Part shown: positions 37,336 through 47,045 of the stretch, one piece after another | Layout of the letters: every line of letters starts with the position of its first letter | Numbering within the stretch: the first letter of the stretch is position 1 | Source: Hymenobacter sp. BT730 | GTDB taxonomy: Bacteria > Bacteroidota > Bacteroidia > Cytophagales > Hymenobacteraceae | DNA: 64,000 nt | Direction: 5' to 3' | Assembly: GCF_030542105.1 (NCBI RefSeq) | Contig: NZ_JAUOFB010000003.1 | Span: forward strand, 1 to 64,000 | Notes under the pieces: generated by a model | Databases searched by the model: none | What the model was told of the DNA's origin: nothing | What the model saw: the letters and a program-made list of their open reading frames with translations, nothing else | Program-made: the position numbers and the translations under genes

Positions 37336-39630
37336 ATGAAAATCTTCAAATCCGCCGACCTCATTCGGAAAAGTAAATACATCAGCCGCGACCTGAGTTG
37401 GCTGCGGTTTAACTACCGCGTGCTGGATCAGGCCAAGGATACCAGCAAATCGGTGTTCGACCGGCTGCGGTTCCTGAGCATTACCAGCAGCAACCTCGAT
37501 GAGTTCTTCATGATTCGGGTCGGCTCGCTGTATAACTATATCGACTACGGCAAGGAGCGGGTGGACTACTCCGGCCTGCGGGAGCTGCCGTTCCGGCGCA
37601 AGCTGCTGGACTTTGCGCACCGTTTCGTCAACGACCAGTCGCTGACCTATCTGCATGAGTTAAAGCCAAACTTCGAGAAAAATGGCTTCAATATTCTGCG
37701 CATGGATGAGCTCACGGAGCTGGAGCTGAAGAAAGCCGAGGGCTACTTCAAGCACACGCTCTACCCGCTGCTCACGCCCATGGTATACGACTCCTACCAT
37801 GGCTTTCCATTGATGATGAACCAGATGCTCATCTTTGGGGTAGTCACGCGCACGGGCCCGGATACGGAAGCGGAGAAAGGACAGGAGCGGCTCACGTTTG
37901 TGCAGATTCCGCAGAACCTGTCGCGCTTCTTTGAGCTCACGCGCAAGGACAAAGTCATCTTTGTGCCCATTGAAGAAATAGTGCGGGAAAATCTGCCCAA
38001 GCTGTTCCGCAACATTGACATTGTATCCGCCAACCTGTTCCGCATCACGCGCAACGGCGACTTCACCCTGGAAGAATCGGAAGACATTGACGTCGACTTC
38101 ATCAAGGAGATTCAGGTAGGCCTGAAAACCCGCAAGAAAGGCCGCGTGGTTCGCCTGGAAGTAGAGCGCGACGCCTCGCCGATACTGATGAATGTGCTCA
38201 AGGAGCGCTGGAAAATTGATAACGGCAACGTATTCGTCATCAGCGCCCTGATGGATATGCGGGGCTTCCTGCAGATTCTGAAGCATCCTAATCTTCGCGG
38301 CAAGAGCAGCAAGCAGCCCTCACCGGTAACACCGCTCAGCCTGCCCGATGGCGCCGAGGACAACCTGTTTGAATACCTGAAGCACCACGATGTACTGCTG
38401 AACCATCCGTACAACAGCATTGAGCCCGTGGTACGTCTGCTGGAGCAGGCCGCCGAGGACCCGCACGTACTAGGCATCAAGCAAACCATCTACCGCCTCG
38501 CCGATGACTCCCGCGTGACGGCGGCGCTCCTGAAAGCGGCGGAGAATGGCAAGCACGTTTCGGTGCTGTTTGAGGTGAAAGCGCGCTTTGATGAGGAGCG
38601 TAACATCCGGGAAGGTGGCCGGCTGGAAAAGGCGGGCTGCTTCGTCATCTATGGCGTGTCGAAGTACAAGACGCACACCAAGATGCTGATGATCATCCGG
38701 AAGGAGGGCGACAAGGTGACGCGCTACGTGCACATCGGTTCCGGCAATTATAACGAGCAAACCAGTAAGATTTACACCGATGTGAGCCTGCTGACTACCA
38801 ATGAGGTGTATGGCCACGATGTATCGGAGTTCTTCAACGTAATAACCGGCCACTCGCAGCCCGATAACTACGAGTACCTGATTACGGCGCCCAAAGACAT
38901 GCGCCAGCAACTCATACACCTGATCCGGGAAGAAGGCAAGAATGCTAAAAAAGGCATTCCCAGCGGTATTGTAATGAAGATGAACTCCCTGGAAGACAAG
39001 GAGGTAATTGACGAGCTGTACAAAGCTTCCAAAGCAGGGGTGCCTATCCGGTTGGTGGTGCGCGGCATCTGCTGTCTGCGTCCGGGCCGCCCCGGTCTGA
39101 GCGACAATATTGAGGTGCGCAGCATTGTGGGCGAGTACCTGGAGCATGCCCGCCTGTTCTACTTCCACCACGCCGGTCACCCGCTGGTGTATGCCGGCTC
39201 AGCCGATGTGATGGTACGCTCCTTCGACCGCCGCATTGAGGCCCTATTTAGTATCGTAAATCCCCAGCTGAAGCGCGAAGCTATCAATATCCTGTATTTC
39301 AACCTGCGCGACAACCAAAATACTTACCTCATGCGCGAGGATGGCGCATACGTGCGCCGGCAGCCGGGGCTGGATGAGCCCGTGTTTAACGTGCACAAAG
39401 AGTTTTACCACAAAAACTATAGTCTGGTAGGAGATGGAGACCTGTATCAGGATTATCTCACGCCCAAAGCCGTAGTTAGTTCGCTGGTGGAGGAGGCCAC
39501 ACCGCCTGTAACGGCTGCTGATGAAGACGGCGAAGAAGTAGTAGCCGAGTGCCTGATAACGCCCATTGATACGGGGGAAGGCGAAGATGCGGAACCGGTA
39601 GAAACCACCGGTACCCCCAGTTGCGCCTAG
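37336..39630 (+). CDS. ppk1: Polyphosphate kinase 1
   Basis: The 764-residue protein has all four PPK1 domains. The N-terminal domain shows SRDLSWLRFNYRVLDQA and SSNLDEFFMIRVG, followed by a head domain. The two phospholipase-D-like C-terminal domains show HPYNSIEPVVRLLEQA, RYVHIGSGNYNEQT (catalytic His) and FYFHHAGHPLVYAGSADVM (second His). It reversibly adds the terminal phosphate of ATP to polyphosphate, at the membrane or in granules. The Glu/Asp-rich last 50 residues are an extra tail. The convergent gene downstream is the degrading enzyme ppx. Confidence 0.95.
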   Translation: MKIFKSADLIRKSKYISRDLSWLRFNYRVLDQAKDTSKSVFDRLRFLSITSSNLDEFFMIRVGSLYNYIDYGKERVDYSGLRELPFRRKLLDFAHRFVNDQSLTYLHELKPNFEKNGFNILRMDELTELELKKAEGYFKHTLYPLLTPMVYDSYHGFPLMMNQMLIFGVVTRTGPDTEAEKGQERLTFVQIPQNLSRFFELTRKDKVIFVPIEEIVRENLPKLFRNIDIVSANLFRITRNGDFTLEESEDIDVDFIKEIQVGLKTRKKGRVVRLEVERDASPILMNVLKERWKIDNGNVFVISALMDMRGFLQILKHPNLRGKSSKQPSPVTPLSLPDGAEDNLFEYLKHHDVLLNHPYNSIEPVVRLLEQAAEDPHVLGIKQTIYRLADDSRVTAALLKAAENGKHVSVLFEVKARFDEERNIREGGRLEKAGCFVIYGVSKYKTHTKMLMIIRKEGDKVTRYVHIGSGNYNEQTSKIYTDVSLLTTNEVYGHDVSEFFNVITGHSQPDNYEYLITAPKDMRQQLIHLIREEGKNAKKGIPSGIVMKMNSLEDKEVIDELYKASKAGVPIRLVVRGICCLRPGRPGLSDNIEVRSIVGEYLEHARLFYFHHAGHPLVYAGSADVMVRSFDRRIEALFSIVNPQLKREAINILYFNLRDNQNTYLMREDGAYVRRQPGLDEPVFNVHKEFYHKNYSLVGDGDLYQDYLTPKAVVSSLVEEATPPVTAADEDGEEVVAECLITPIDTGEGEDAEPVETTGTPSCA

Positions 39631-39650
39631 CTACCAGTACAAATAGTTAC

Positions 39651-39697
39651 AAATGCCACGCCCGGCCGGATAGACTATCCGGCCGGGCGTGGCATTT
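39651..39697. terminator. Bidirectional terminator between ppk1 and ppx
   Basis: A near-perfect 23-bp inverted repeat (left arm starts AAATGCCACGCCCGG, right arm ends GCGTGGCATTT) is centred at 39674. It lies between two convergent genes. Confidence 0.8.
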
Positions 39698-39729
39698 AGT
39701 GGCATTTATAAATAGGGAGTGAGCCTACA

Positions 39730-40728
39730 TTAGCTGGCTTCGTCGTTGTCTCGGCTCTGCACAGTAAGCTTGGGCTTAGGACCTTTGCGAAGCAGGGCAG
39801 AGGGCTCAATTTCATCGAAGTGGTCTTCGAATAACGACTGCAGCATGCCATCCTTTAGGCCAATATCAGGCACCAGCATGGTATGTATATTAGCCCATTC
39901 CATAGCGGCCAGATAAATGTGGCCGGCAGGTACAATCACATCGGCACGGTCGGGGTTTAGCATGGCTACGTTTACCCGCTCATCCATGCTCATGCTGGTC
40001 AGGTGGTCCAGGACTGTGGCAATGCGGGCGCGCGTAACGGGCTTGTCCAGCTGGGGCTGCGCCATGCTGTAAAGCTTGTTAATGTTGCCACCTGTGCCAA
40101 TGGCGCGCGTTACGTGGAAGCGGCGGGCGTTTTCCGTTACCCAGTCTTCCATGCGCTTCCAGGTGCCGTTCAGGGCATCGGTATCCAGGCCGGACTCTTC
40201 CTGCTGCATACGCCGGATAGAGCCTACCTCGAAGGACTGGGAGGCCACTTTACGCCGGTCGTGGTAAATGTTGAACTCCGTGCTGCCGCCGCCTACATCT
40301 ATGTGCAGATAGTGTTTTTTGTCTTCCAGCAGTTGCTCAATGACGCGGTTGATAAATGCGGCTTCGGCCTGGCCGTCAATGACCTGTACCGTCATGCCCA
40401 ACTCCCGCTGAATCCGCTCGGCTACTTCCTGGCCGTTTTTGGCGGTACGCATGGCGGAGGTGGCACACACCAGGTAGTGGTTAGGGGCCACATCGTGTAC
40501 TTCCATCAAAAGCTTGAGGGCGTGTAGCAGCTTCACAAACTTGTCCTGCCGGGGTTGGGAAATGTTACCCGAGGCAAAAACATCCTCGCCCAGACGCAAG
40601 GGGTAGCGCACATACTCCACCCGCTTTAGCCGGTATCGGTCGCCGTAGTGGAGCACTGCTGAAATCTGACACCGTACGGCATTGGATCCAATATCAATAG
40701 CGGCCAGTTTCAGAAGTGGATATTGCAT
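39730..40728 (-). CDS. ppx: Exopolyphosphatase (Ppx/GppA family)
   Basis: The 332-residue member of the ASKHA (actin-like ATPase) fold has phosphate-1 motif AAIDIGSNAVRCQIS, phosphate-2 motif LHIDVGGGSTEFNIY and adenosine-region AIGTGGNINKLY. It lacks the C-terminal HD domain of the long E. coli enzyme, like many short Ppx proteins. It removes terminal phosphates from polyphosphate, or the 5' phosphate of pppGpp. It is convergent with ppk1, which makes a polyphosphate role the more likely one. Confidence 0.88.
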   Translation of the reverse strand: MQYPLLKLAAIDIGSNAVRCQISAVLHYGDRYRLKRVEYVRYPLRLGEDVFASGNISQPRQDKFVKLLHALKLLMEVHDVAPNHYLVCATSAMRTAKNGQEVAERIQRELGMTVQVIDGQAEAAFINRVIEQLLEDKKHYLHIDVGGGSTEFNIYHDRRKVASQSFEVGSIRRMQQEESGLDTDALNGTWKRMEDWVTENARRFHVTRAIGTGGNINKLYSMAQPQLDKPVTRARIATVLDHLTSMSMDERVNVAMLNPDRADVIVPAGHIYLAAMEWANIHTMLVPDIGLKDGMLQSLFEDHFDEIEPSALLRKGPKPKLTVQSRDNDEAS

Positions 40729-40820
40729 GAAGGCAGAGTAGAATGAATAGGGAAAATCAAAGATAGTTGATTGTGTTTTCTGACCTAACAGCTCGACAAG
40801 TTCAACTGGCTGGCTGGGAA

Positions 40821-40860
40821 TAAAAAGCCCCAGATGCAGGTAGCAGCCGGGGCTTTTTAT
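40821..40860. terminator. Terminator of the phosphoesterase/Omp85 fusion gene
   Basis: AAAAAGCCCC and GGGGCTTTTT arms surround a 20-nt loop, just beyond the stop at 40882 on the minus strand. Confidence 0.75.
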
Positions 40861-40881
40861 TCCATTTCTCTGAACAAAGGC

Positions 40882-43800
40882 TTATTGATCTATGCGGAAG
40901 CCAAGGCCAAATTGCAGCAGGGCGCTTTCTTCGTCGGAAACCTGATAGGAAATAGACAAGGCCAGCTGCTCGGCTACAGGCGCTACATAAAAGCCGGCAC
41001 CGTAGCCCGTATGCCAACCACCCGGCGAATCGCCTTTGTAATACACCCGGCCCCGGTCATACAACCCAAATACCCCATAGTAGAATGGCAGGATAGAGTT
41101 GCGGCTGCGGCCCAGCGCCAGGCGTAGCTCCGTATTCAGATAAAGGCTGGCGTCGCCGGTGAAGCGGTTGCGTACGTAGCCGCGCAGGTTTTCGCGCTGC
41201 CCTAGTGCAGCATATTTGTAGAAGGGGATTTCCTCCTGCTTGCCATAGTTCTTGGCGCCGCCACCTTTCAATACCAGCGTGATGGGAATAGCAATACGAG
41301 CCGTGGTATAAAACTCGCCGAAGGCCTGCGTAAGCCCAAAATAAGATTTGCCCCTATTTAGCTGGCGGTAGCTGTCGTGCTGCACCAAGAGGCGCACGCC
41401 GCGCCGGGCATAACTTTGCCGGTCACGCAGGTCAAGGTCAAATAAGCTGTTTAGCCCTACCAGGCGCTGGAAGGCGGTATTGGGTAAAGGTGTATCGGGA
41501 GTGGGGGTTTGCAGCAACTGGCCCAGGTAGCTGTTGCCGGCAAAATTGGTGGTGAACTGCTCATAGGCAGGGCCCAGGCGGAACAGGCTGCGCTGCAGGA
41601 AGGTACGCTCCAGAAAGGCATTGGCGGTATAGCCTTTGTAGCGGGCTTTGTAAAAGTTATTATCGTACAGCCCGTCGTTTTTCACCGTGTTGTTGCCCAG
41701 CCCGAAGAAGTTGTAGAACTGGAAATAGTTGCCATACTCGGTGCGCAGACCTATGTCCCATTTCTTGATGGCATAGCGGTAGCGGGAGTTCAGTGCTACC
41801 TGAAAGTTGCCATTGGTGGAGCCCTGAATATCTATGCCATAGAGGTTCTTGAAGTCGGGCTTACGGAAGCCTTGGTGCACTATGTCAAACCCAGCCCCAA
41901 TGCCTAATCCGTCGCTCTGGTTGAAGATAAGCGTGGCGCGAGGATTGTAACCGTCATATTCAAAAGCTTCCCTGTCATAGTGGTTGATGCCTTGTTTATG
42001 GGAAGTGCGGTTATCCGTTTCCGAGCTGGCCTGCAGCTGGGTTTCGGGCACATCATACACCTTGGTGAGGGTGCGCAGCCCACTTACCTTTGAGTTGTCG
42101 GTTATCTGGTCTTTTCCGTCGCCGCCAATAATGCGCACCAGAATGCTGCGCGGAACAGAGCCGGTAATGTTAAAAATGTCCTTCTCATCAAGGCCGTATA
42201 AGTCAATTTCTTCGGTTTCCCCACGCTTAAAGGTGCGGTCGAAAAGGGGGGCACCTTCGGGCTCGTCAGTGCCTTTTGCTTTATCAAACATGCGCACCCG
42301 CACGTTGCCATCGGGCAGGCGCTCTACCTGAAATACCTCGCTCTTGTTGGAGCCTACCACGTCTACTCGCTTGGCCAACATCAGATAATATTCATCCAAT
42401 GCCTTGGGCAACTCCTGAATGCGGGATTTTAATTTACGGTTGATTTCCTGGCCGGATAGTGCCTGCGTTTCGGCCGGAAACTGAGCAGTGGCCTGATCAA
42501 TAGCGGCGGGAGTAATTTTCTCCTGCAGATAGTGGCCTATATCCTGCCATTGCTCCCGGGTAAGGGATTGGAGCAGGAACCTGTCGAGGTGGCGCGCCGG
42601 CCAGTTCAGGCTTTCCATATCGTGGAATTTGTCCTGAAAGTCCTCAATGCTGGGCACGGCCCATTCACGGTTGGCCGTCCAGGTAAGAAGGCCATTCCAC
42701 AGCGTAAAGCTTTGGTCCCGGTCGCGCGGAATAGGCTTGTACAGTGTGTAGCCATCCTGCTTATAGCCGGCCCATTTCCAGTTGTCTTCGTGCTTGCCAA
42801 AGTCGGCTATCAGCATGTCAAAGGCGCGGGCACGCCCCAGGGCCTGAGCATCAATGCGGCTGTCATGATCTTTGTAAAGCTGGCGGATAAAGCTGAAGGA
42901 ACGGCGTATGTCATTAGCTCCACCAAAGCCAGGGGTATTTGGTTTTGGGTCCCAGGGGTCATCTTCCAGCGTACCCAGCAGCCCGGCATATTCCTCGCGG
43001 TAGGGCCCCAGTTGTTGGTTATCGGGCAGTACAAACAGGCGTGGGCGGGCGTGCAGAATATCCGTCTGGTCGAGCAGGGAGCTGATTGCCAAGGCTGAGT
43101 AGGGGTGGGCAGTGGGCGTAATATCGCGCAGCACATCACCGGCAATAGAGTTGCGCAGCTCAGGGGGCAGAATCTTGGTTACGTCCTTGTCTACGGAGCG
43201 GAACACGTATTCCGTACTATCAGCGGCAATCAGCTTTAGGGAGGTTGTTTGCCGGCCACCACCCCGACCATAAGGGAACAAGCCACCTTTTTCCGTGGCC
43301 AGATTAAGCATTGGCACCTGCACCGGCTGGGCCCAGGTAGTGCGATATAGCGGTCCGAGAAAAAAGCGCCGCCCGGCCCCATCTTTGTATTTCGACCCGG
43401 CTGCTACCGTTACAGTGGGCTGAAAAGGTGCATCGGGCTTGGAGGCAGCTTCACTCTGCGAAGAGCCGCCGGGGCAATCCGGAATAAAGGAATTGACCGG
43501 CACATTAGGCAAGCGAGGCTGCGTGCAGGCCGATTGAAACACAGTGGTCGAAAAAGCCTCTCGGGCAGTTTCCGGAGTAGGACCGAAAGTGTAGAAAAGC
43601 GTTTTTACCGTCCCGTCAGGAAAGTATTGAATTTTAGAGAAGCCTTCTTCCGCTTTGTTGAACAGGGCGCGAGCATTAGAGCCCACATGCTGAGCCTCAG
43701 TAAAGCTGCCGGCTATCAGCTGGTAGTTGTCCTGCTGCTGAATCTGGTTGAGTTGCAGGCTATAGTCGTGAGACGAAGCGTAGATAACCCCGGGATTTTC

Positions 43801-44610
43801 GCGCAGGGTACTCAACATATCCTTCCGGAACCCTTGGTAGGCCGGGTTGGCCATGTCGCGGGGCGAGCCTACATTCTGGCGGTATGCCGCGTATAGCGTA
43901 CCTAAAACCGGCGGGAGCAGGTGGCGGGAGAGGGGCATGCGGCCGCCGTAAATGCCATTACTGATAATGGGATGGTGACCTATAAGCAGCACATTGGTGC
44001 CCTTGGTGTCAGTTAGAATATCCTGTAGCTGCTCCCGAAACTCTTCCTTAGTCAACGTTTTGCACTCTGTGTCGGGTGCTTCGGGCCGGTCGTAGGGGTG
44101 TGTCCACCAGGGAGAGTTAATCGCCACCAGGCGCACCAGCGGGGCTATATCAATCACCTCCGGGCCGGGACAGCCGCCGGTGGGGGCAAAGGCATTTTGT
44201 CCGGGCAGCTTGCTTTCAATGTATTTCTCCAGCCGTCGCACCCGTTTAAGGCCATCGGGGCCGGAATTTGCCCAGTCTTTGTCACCCGGCACAAAATATA
44301 GCTTACCGTTGGGAAGGCCGTTTACCAGCGCAATCAGGGCATCGGCACGGGCCGCTTGGGCTGTAGCGCTGGTGTCCTGCTTGCTGCCCATGCCTTCGGG
44401 GCCCACAATGTCGCCTAGGTGTACTACGCTGAAAGTGCCAGTTTCCTGCTCCAGCGTGTGGCGGAGTGCTTGCAGATGTGCTGCAGAAGGGCCGGTGGTG
44501 GCAGTATTACCCAGCAGATAAACCGTATGCGCCGGAGCCACCGTCTGGGCATACAATGGGGTACTTATAAACAGACCGGCCAGCAGCCAAATAGAGGAGA
44601 TTTTTCGCAT
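40882..44610 (-). CDS. Metallophosphoesterase fused to an Omp85/BamA-like outer-membrane barrel
   Basis: From ATG 44610 the protein has 1242 residues. A signal peptide (MRKISSIWLLAGLFISTPLYA) precedes a calcineurin-like phosphoesterase domain (about 28-350; VVHLGDIVGPEG, FVPGDKDW, LIGHHPI and SSHDYS). A long middle region without recognised domain (about 400-880) includes EVFQVERLPDGNVRV and IRIIGGDGKDQIT-like segments. The C-terminal part (about 900-1242) is a surface-antigen/Omp85 beta-barrel with LRGYVRNRFTGDASLYLNTE and an aromatic-poor final strand FGLGFRID. It probably sits in the outer membrane with the enzyme in the periplasm. A TACTTTTG box at 44649-44656 (minus) is the probable -7 element. 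The fusion is known in Bacteroidota but its substrate is not. Confidence 0.85.
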   Translation of the reverse strand: MRKISSIWLLAGLFISTPLYAQTVAPAHTVYLLGNTATTGPSAAHLQALRHTLEQETGTFSVVHLGDIVGPEGMGSKQDTSATAQAARADALIALVNGLPNGKLYFVPGDKDWANSGPDGLKRVRRLEKYIESKLPGQNAFAPTGGCPGPEVIDIAPLVRLVAINSPWWTHPYDRPEAPDTECKTLTKEEFREQLQDILTDTKGTNVLLIGHHPIISNGIYGGRMPLSRHLLPPVLGTLYAAYRQNVGSPRDMANPAYQGFRKDMLSTLRENPGVIYASSHDYSLQLNQIQQQDNYQLIAGSFTEAQHVGSNARALFNKAEEGFSKIQYFPDGTVKTLFYTFGPTPETAREAFSTTVFQSACTQPRLPNVPVNSFIPDCPGGSSQSEAASKPDAPFQPTVTVAAGSKYKDGAGRRFFLGPLYRTTWAQPVQVPMLNLATEKGGLFPYGRGGGRQTTSLKLIAADSTEYVFRSVDKDVTKILPPELRNSIAGDVLRDITPTAHPYSALAISSLLDQTDILHARPRLFVLPDNQQLGPYREEYAGLLGTLEDDPWDPKPNTPGFGGANDIRRSFSFIRQLYKDHDSRIDAQALGRARAFDMLIADFGKHEDNWKWAGYKQDGYTLYKPIPRDRDQSFTLWNGLLTWTANREWAVPSIEDFQDKFHDMESLNWPARHLDRFLLQSLTREQWQDIGHYLQEKITPAAIDQATAQFPAETQALSGQEINRKLKSRIQELPKALDEYYLMLAKRVDVVGSNKSEVFQVERLPDGNVRVRMFDKAKGTDEPEGAPLFDRTFKRGETEEIDLYGLDEKDIFNITGSVPRSILVRIIGGDGKDQITDNSKVSGLRTLTKVYDVPETQLQASSETDNRTSHKQGINHYDREAFEYDGYNPRATLIFNQSDGLGIGAGFDIVHQGFRKPDFKNLYGIDIQGSTNGNFQVALNSRYRYAIKKWDIGLRTEYGNYFQFYNFFGLGNNTVKNDGLYDNNFYKARYKGYTANAFLERTFLQRSLFRLGPAYEQFTTNFAGNSYLGQLLQTPTPDTPLPNTAFQRLVGLNSLFDLDLRDRQSYARRGVRLLVQHDSYRQLNRGKSYFGLTQAFGEFYTTARIAIPITLVLKGGGAKNYGKQEEIPFYKYAALGQRENLRGYVRNRFTGDASLYLNTELRLALGRSRNSILPFYYGVFGLYDRGRVYYKGDSPGGWHTGYGAGFYVAPVAEQLALSISYQVSDEESALLQFGLGFRIDQ

Positions 44611-44648
44611 AGAGCGTAGAGTGAATTCTCCCATACGTAGCTTCGGTG

Positions 44649-44656
44649 CAAAAGTA
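44649..44656 (-). promoter_or_regulatory. -7 box of the phosphoesterase/Omp85 gene
   Basis: TACTTTTG on the minus strand fits TAnnTTTG, about 40 bases upstream of the chosen start. No good -33 element was identified. Confidence 0.45.
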
Positions 44657-44763
44657 TTCACCCAAAAATCCTGTTATTCGATTCCTCAGGACTTTCGGCC
44701 TGAAGTGGTCAGTGCCAATTGATTATTTTTCAATATTAAGTCTGCCCTTTTGGCAAAGTCTCC

Positions 44764-46314
44764 ATGAACTCTCCCGTACCCGAGACGCCTGTATTGGTTG
44801 TTGGTGCTGGCCCAACCGGTCTGATGCTGGCCCTGGAGCTGGTGCGCCATGGCATTACTCCCAGAATAATCGATGCCCGCTCTGGTCCTTCGCCCCTGAG
44901 CCGGGCCCTGGTAGTGCACGCCCGCACGCTGGAGCTGCTGGATCGACATGGTCTGGCCGAGACTTTTGTGCAGCAGGGTCTGATGGTAGAGGGCATGAAC
45001 CTGCGGGTATGGGGTCGGGTAGTAGCTCATGTGCCGCTTGGGCAGATAGGTGCCTCCTTGAGTCCGTTTCCTTATTTGCTTGTTATATCACAGGATCAAA
45101 CCGAGCGGCTGCTGCGGGAAGCCCTGGAAGCTCAGGGCATCAGGGTGGAATGGAATACAGAACTGACTACGCTGACAGTTGATACCGAACCCAAATCCGT
45201 TTCGGCCCAACTGAACAGGGGAAATGAAGTCCAGACCGCCCGATTTCGCTTTCTGGTGGGCTGTGATGGGGCGCACTCTGCTACCCGTAAGGCATTACAG
45301 ATCAGATTTCCTGGCGGCACATACCAGCAGGTTTTCTTCGTGGCCGATACGTGGGTTTCGGGCCTGGCAGGCAACCAGGGAAAGAAACGGTACTTACAGG
45401 TAGCCGTGCAGCCTCAGAAGTTTTATGCGTTTTTTCCAATGCCTGACCAACGCACCCGCATCATTGGTATTCTGCCTGAAGGGGTAGAGCCAGAAACGGC
45501 TACTTTCGAGGATGTGCGCCCAATGCTGGAAGCCGCCGAGAAGCTAAAAGTAGAGCAGGTGTTCTGGTTTTCGACCTATAAAGTGCACCACCGGGTAGCT
45601 GACCACTTTCAGCAGGGGCCCGTGTTCCTAGCGGGGGATGCAGCACACGTGCATAGTCCGGCTGGCGGGCAGGGCATGAACACGGGTATGGGTGATGCCG
45701 CAAATCTGGGCTGGAAGCTGGCTGCCGTGCTCCACCGCTTAGCCCCCAGTGCCCTGCTGAATACCTATTCCACGGAGCGGATACCCTTTGCCCAAAAACT
45801 GGTAGCCACTACCGACCGGGCATTTTCCATTGTAACCCGGCCCGCCCGGCTGGCAGATATTGTCCGTTTAAGGTTTTTGCCCCTAGTTTTGCCGGCTTTG
45901 GCACGCTTGCCCTTCATTCGGAAGTGGGCTTTCCGTACCGTCTCTCAAATCAGTATTGCCTATCCGGATTCACCCCTGAGTGTAGGTGGTGCTTCTAATG
46001 CAGATGCCGGTGAGCGGCTGCCCTGGCAGGCCGACGGCCGATTTGAAGCCCTACGCGTAACCGGTTGGCAGCTTATGGCGGTTGGAGAGCCAACCCAAGA
46101 AGTGCAGGAGTGGGCAAGCCAGCGCGAGTTACCCTTCACGGTACTTCGCCCTATGCCTGGGGAAACTCCTGGCACCTTGTACTTACTACGCCCCGATGGC
46201 TATTTAGGCTTAGTAGCCCCGCAGTTTGAGGAAGTTCAGTTCTCCGCTTATGCTGACCACTGGGGCATTGGCAAAGCACCATTCCGGGTACTTTCAGCAG
46301 GGCGCATGAACTAG
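44764..46314 (+). CDS. FAD-dependent aromatic monooxygenase (UbiH/PheA-TfdB-like)
   Basis: The 516-residue group A flavoprotein hydroxylase has an N-terminal dinucleotide site VVGAGPTGLMLALELVRHG (about 9-27), DG motif LVGCDGAHSATRKAL (about 162) and the FAD ribityl motif LAGDAAHVHSPAGGQGMNTG (about 288). The last 100 residues resemble the thioredoxin-like C-terminal domain of phenol hydroxylase relatives. It uses NAD(P)H and oxygen to hydroxylate a substrate that cannot be named. Its stop overlaps the convergent sirtuin gene by 4 bases. It is transcribed divergently from the fusion gene at 44610, with both promoters in a 153-base gap. Confidence 0.88.
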   Translation: MNSPVPETPVLVVGAGPTGLMLALELVRHGITPRIIDARSGPSPLSRALVVHARTLELLDRHGLAETFVQQGLMVEGMNLRVWGRVVAHVPLGQIGASLSPFPYLLVISQDQTERLLREALEAQGIRVEWNTELTTLTVDTEPKSVSAQLNRGNEVQTARFRFLVGCDGAHSATRKALQIRFPGGTYQQVFFVADTWVSGLAGNQGKKRYLQVAVQPQKFYAFFPMPDQRTRIIGILPEGVEPETATFEDVRPMLEAAEKLKVEQVFWFSTYKVHHRVADHFQQGPVFLAGDAAHVHSPAGGQGMNTGMGDAANLGWKLAAVLHRLAPSALLNTYSTERIPFAQKLVATTDRAFSIVTRPARLADIVRLRFLPLVLPALARLPFIRKWAFRTVSQISIAYPDSPLSVGGASNADAGERLPWQADGRFEALRVTGWQLMAVGEPTQEVQEWASQRELPFTVLRPMPGETPGTLYLLRPDGYLGLVAPQFEEVQFSAYADHWGIGKAPFRVLSAGRMN

Positions 46315-47009
46315 TGCTCCGCCAGCAACTCAGCTGCCAGTTTAGGTACGCCGGTGCTGGCCGGCTCCGTGATAAAATGCAGATTTCGGCGAGCAGTTAG
46401 TGGGGGCTGATGTGGGTCAATGATATAAAGCGGGCAGTTTACGGGCGCGTAGTGTATCAGGTTGGCGGCCGGGTACACCTGCAGTGAAGTGCCTATTACC
46501 ACAAAAATATCGGCGGTAGCGGCTTCTTCCATTGCGCGTTCCATCAAGGGTACGGCCTCACCAAACCACACAATGTTGGGTCGCAGCTGGGAGCCTTTTT
46601 CGCATAGCTCGCCCAGCTCAATCCGGTCAGAGGACATGGGGTAGACCAACTCCTCGTGCCGGGAACTGCGCGCTTCAAAGAGTTTGCCATGCAGGTGTAT
46701 CACGTGGGAGGAGCCGGCTCGCTCATGCAGGTCGTCCACGTTCTGGGTAATGATTACTACCTCGTAGGCTTGCTCCAGGTCCACTAGGGCTTTGTGGCCC
46801 GCGTTGGGCTGAGCCGCCCGGGCTGCCGCCCGCCGCTGATTATAAAAATCCAGCACCAACTCCGGGTTACGCGCCCAGCCTTCCGGCGAAGCCACATCCT
46901 CTACGCGGTGTCCTTCCCACAGCCCATCTGAACCCCGAAAAGTAGCCAACCCACTTTCCGCCGAAATACCGGCCCCGGTCAGGGCAACGAGTTTCTTTTT
47001 ATTATTCAT
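46311..47009 (-). CDS. cobB: Sirtuin-type NAD-dependent deacylase (CobB/Sir2)
   Basis: The 232-residue Sir2 protein has GAGISAESGLATFRG (NAD site), TQNVDDLHERAG, catalytic His in HLHGKLF, WFGE and VIGTSLQVYPAANL. The FYNQRR segment carries the Tyr/Arg pair of class III sirtuins, which prefer succinyl- or malonyl-lysine. The zinc-binding CxxC pairs between HLHG and WFGE are missing (only one Cys is present), so the small domain is likely zinc-free. It removes acyl groups from protein lysines while using NAD. It lies downstream of, and 36 bases from, a DUF4846 lipoprotein gene on its other side. Confidence 0.9.
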   Translation of the reverse strand: MNNKKKLVALTGAGISAESGLATFRGSDGLWEGHRVEDVASPEGWARNPELVLDFYNQRRAAARAAQPNAGHKALVDLEQAYEVVIITQNVDDLHERAGSSHVIHLHGKLFEARSSRHEELVYPMSSDRIELGELCEKGSQLRPNIVWFGEAVPLMERAMEEAATADIFVVIGTSLQVYPAANLIHYAPVNCPLYIIDPHQPPLTARRNLHFITEPASTGVPKLAAELLAEH

Positions 47010-47045
47010 CTATAGCTCGATCAATAGTCTTATTGCCAATTCATT

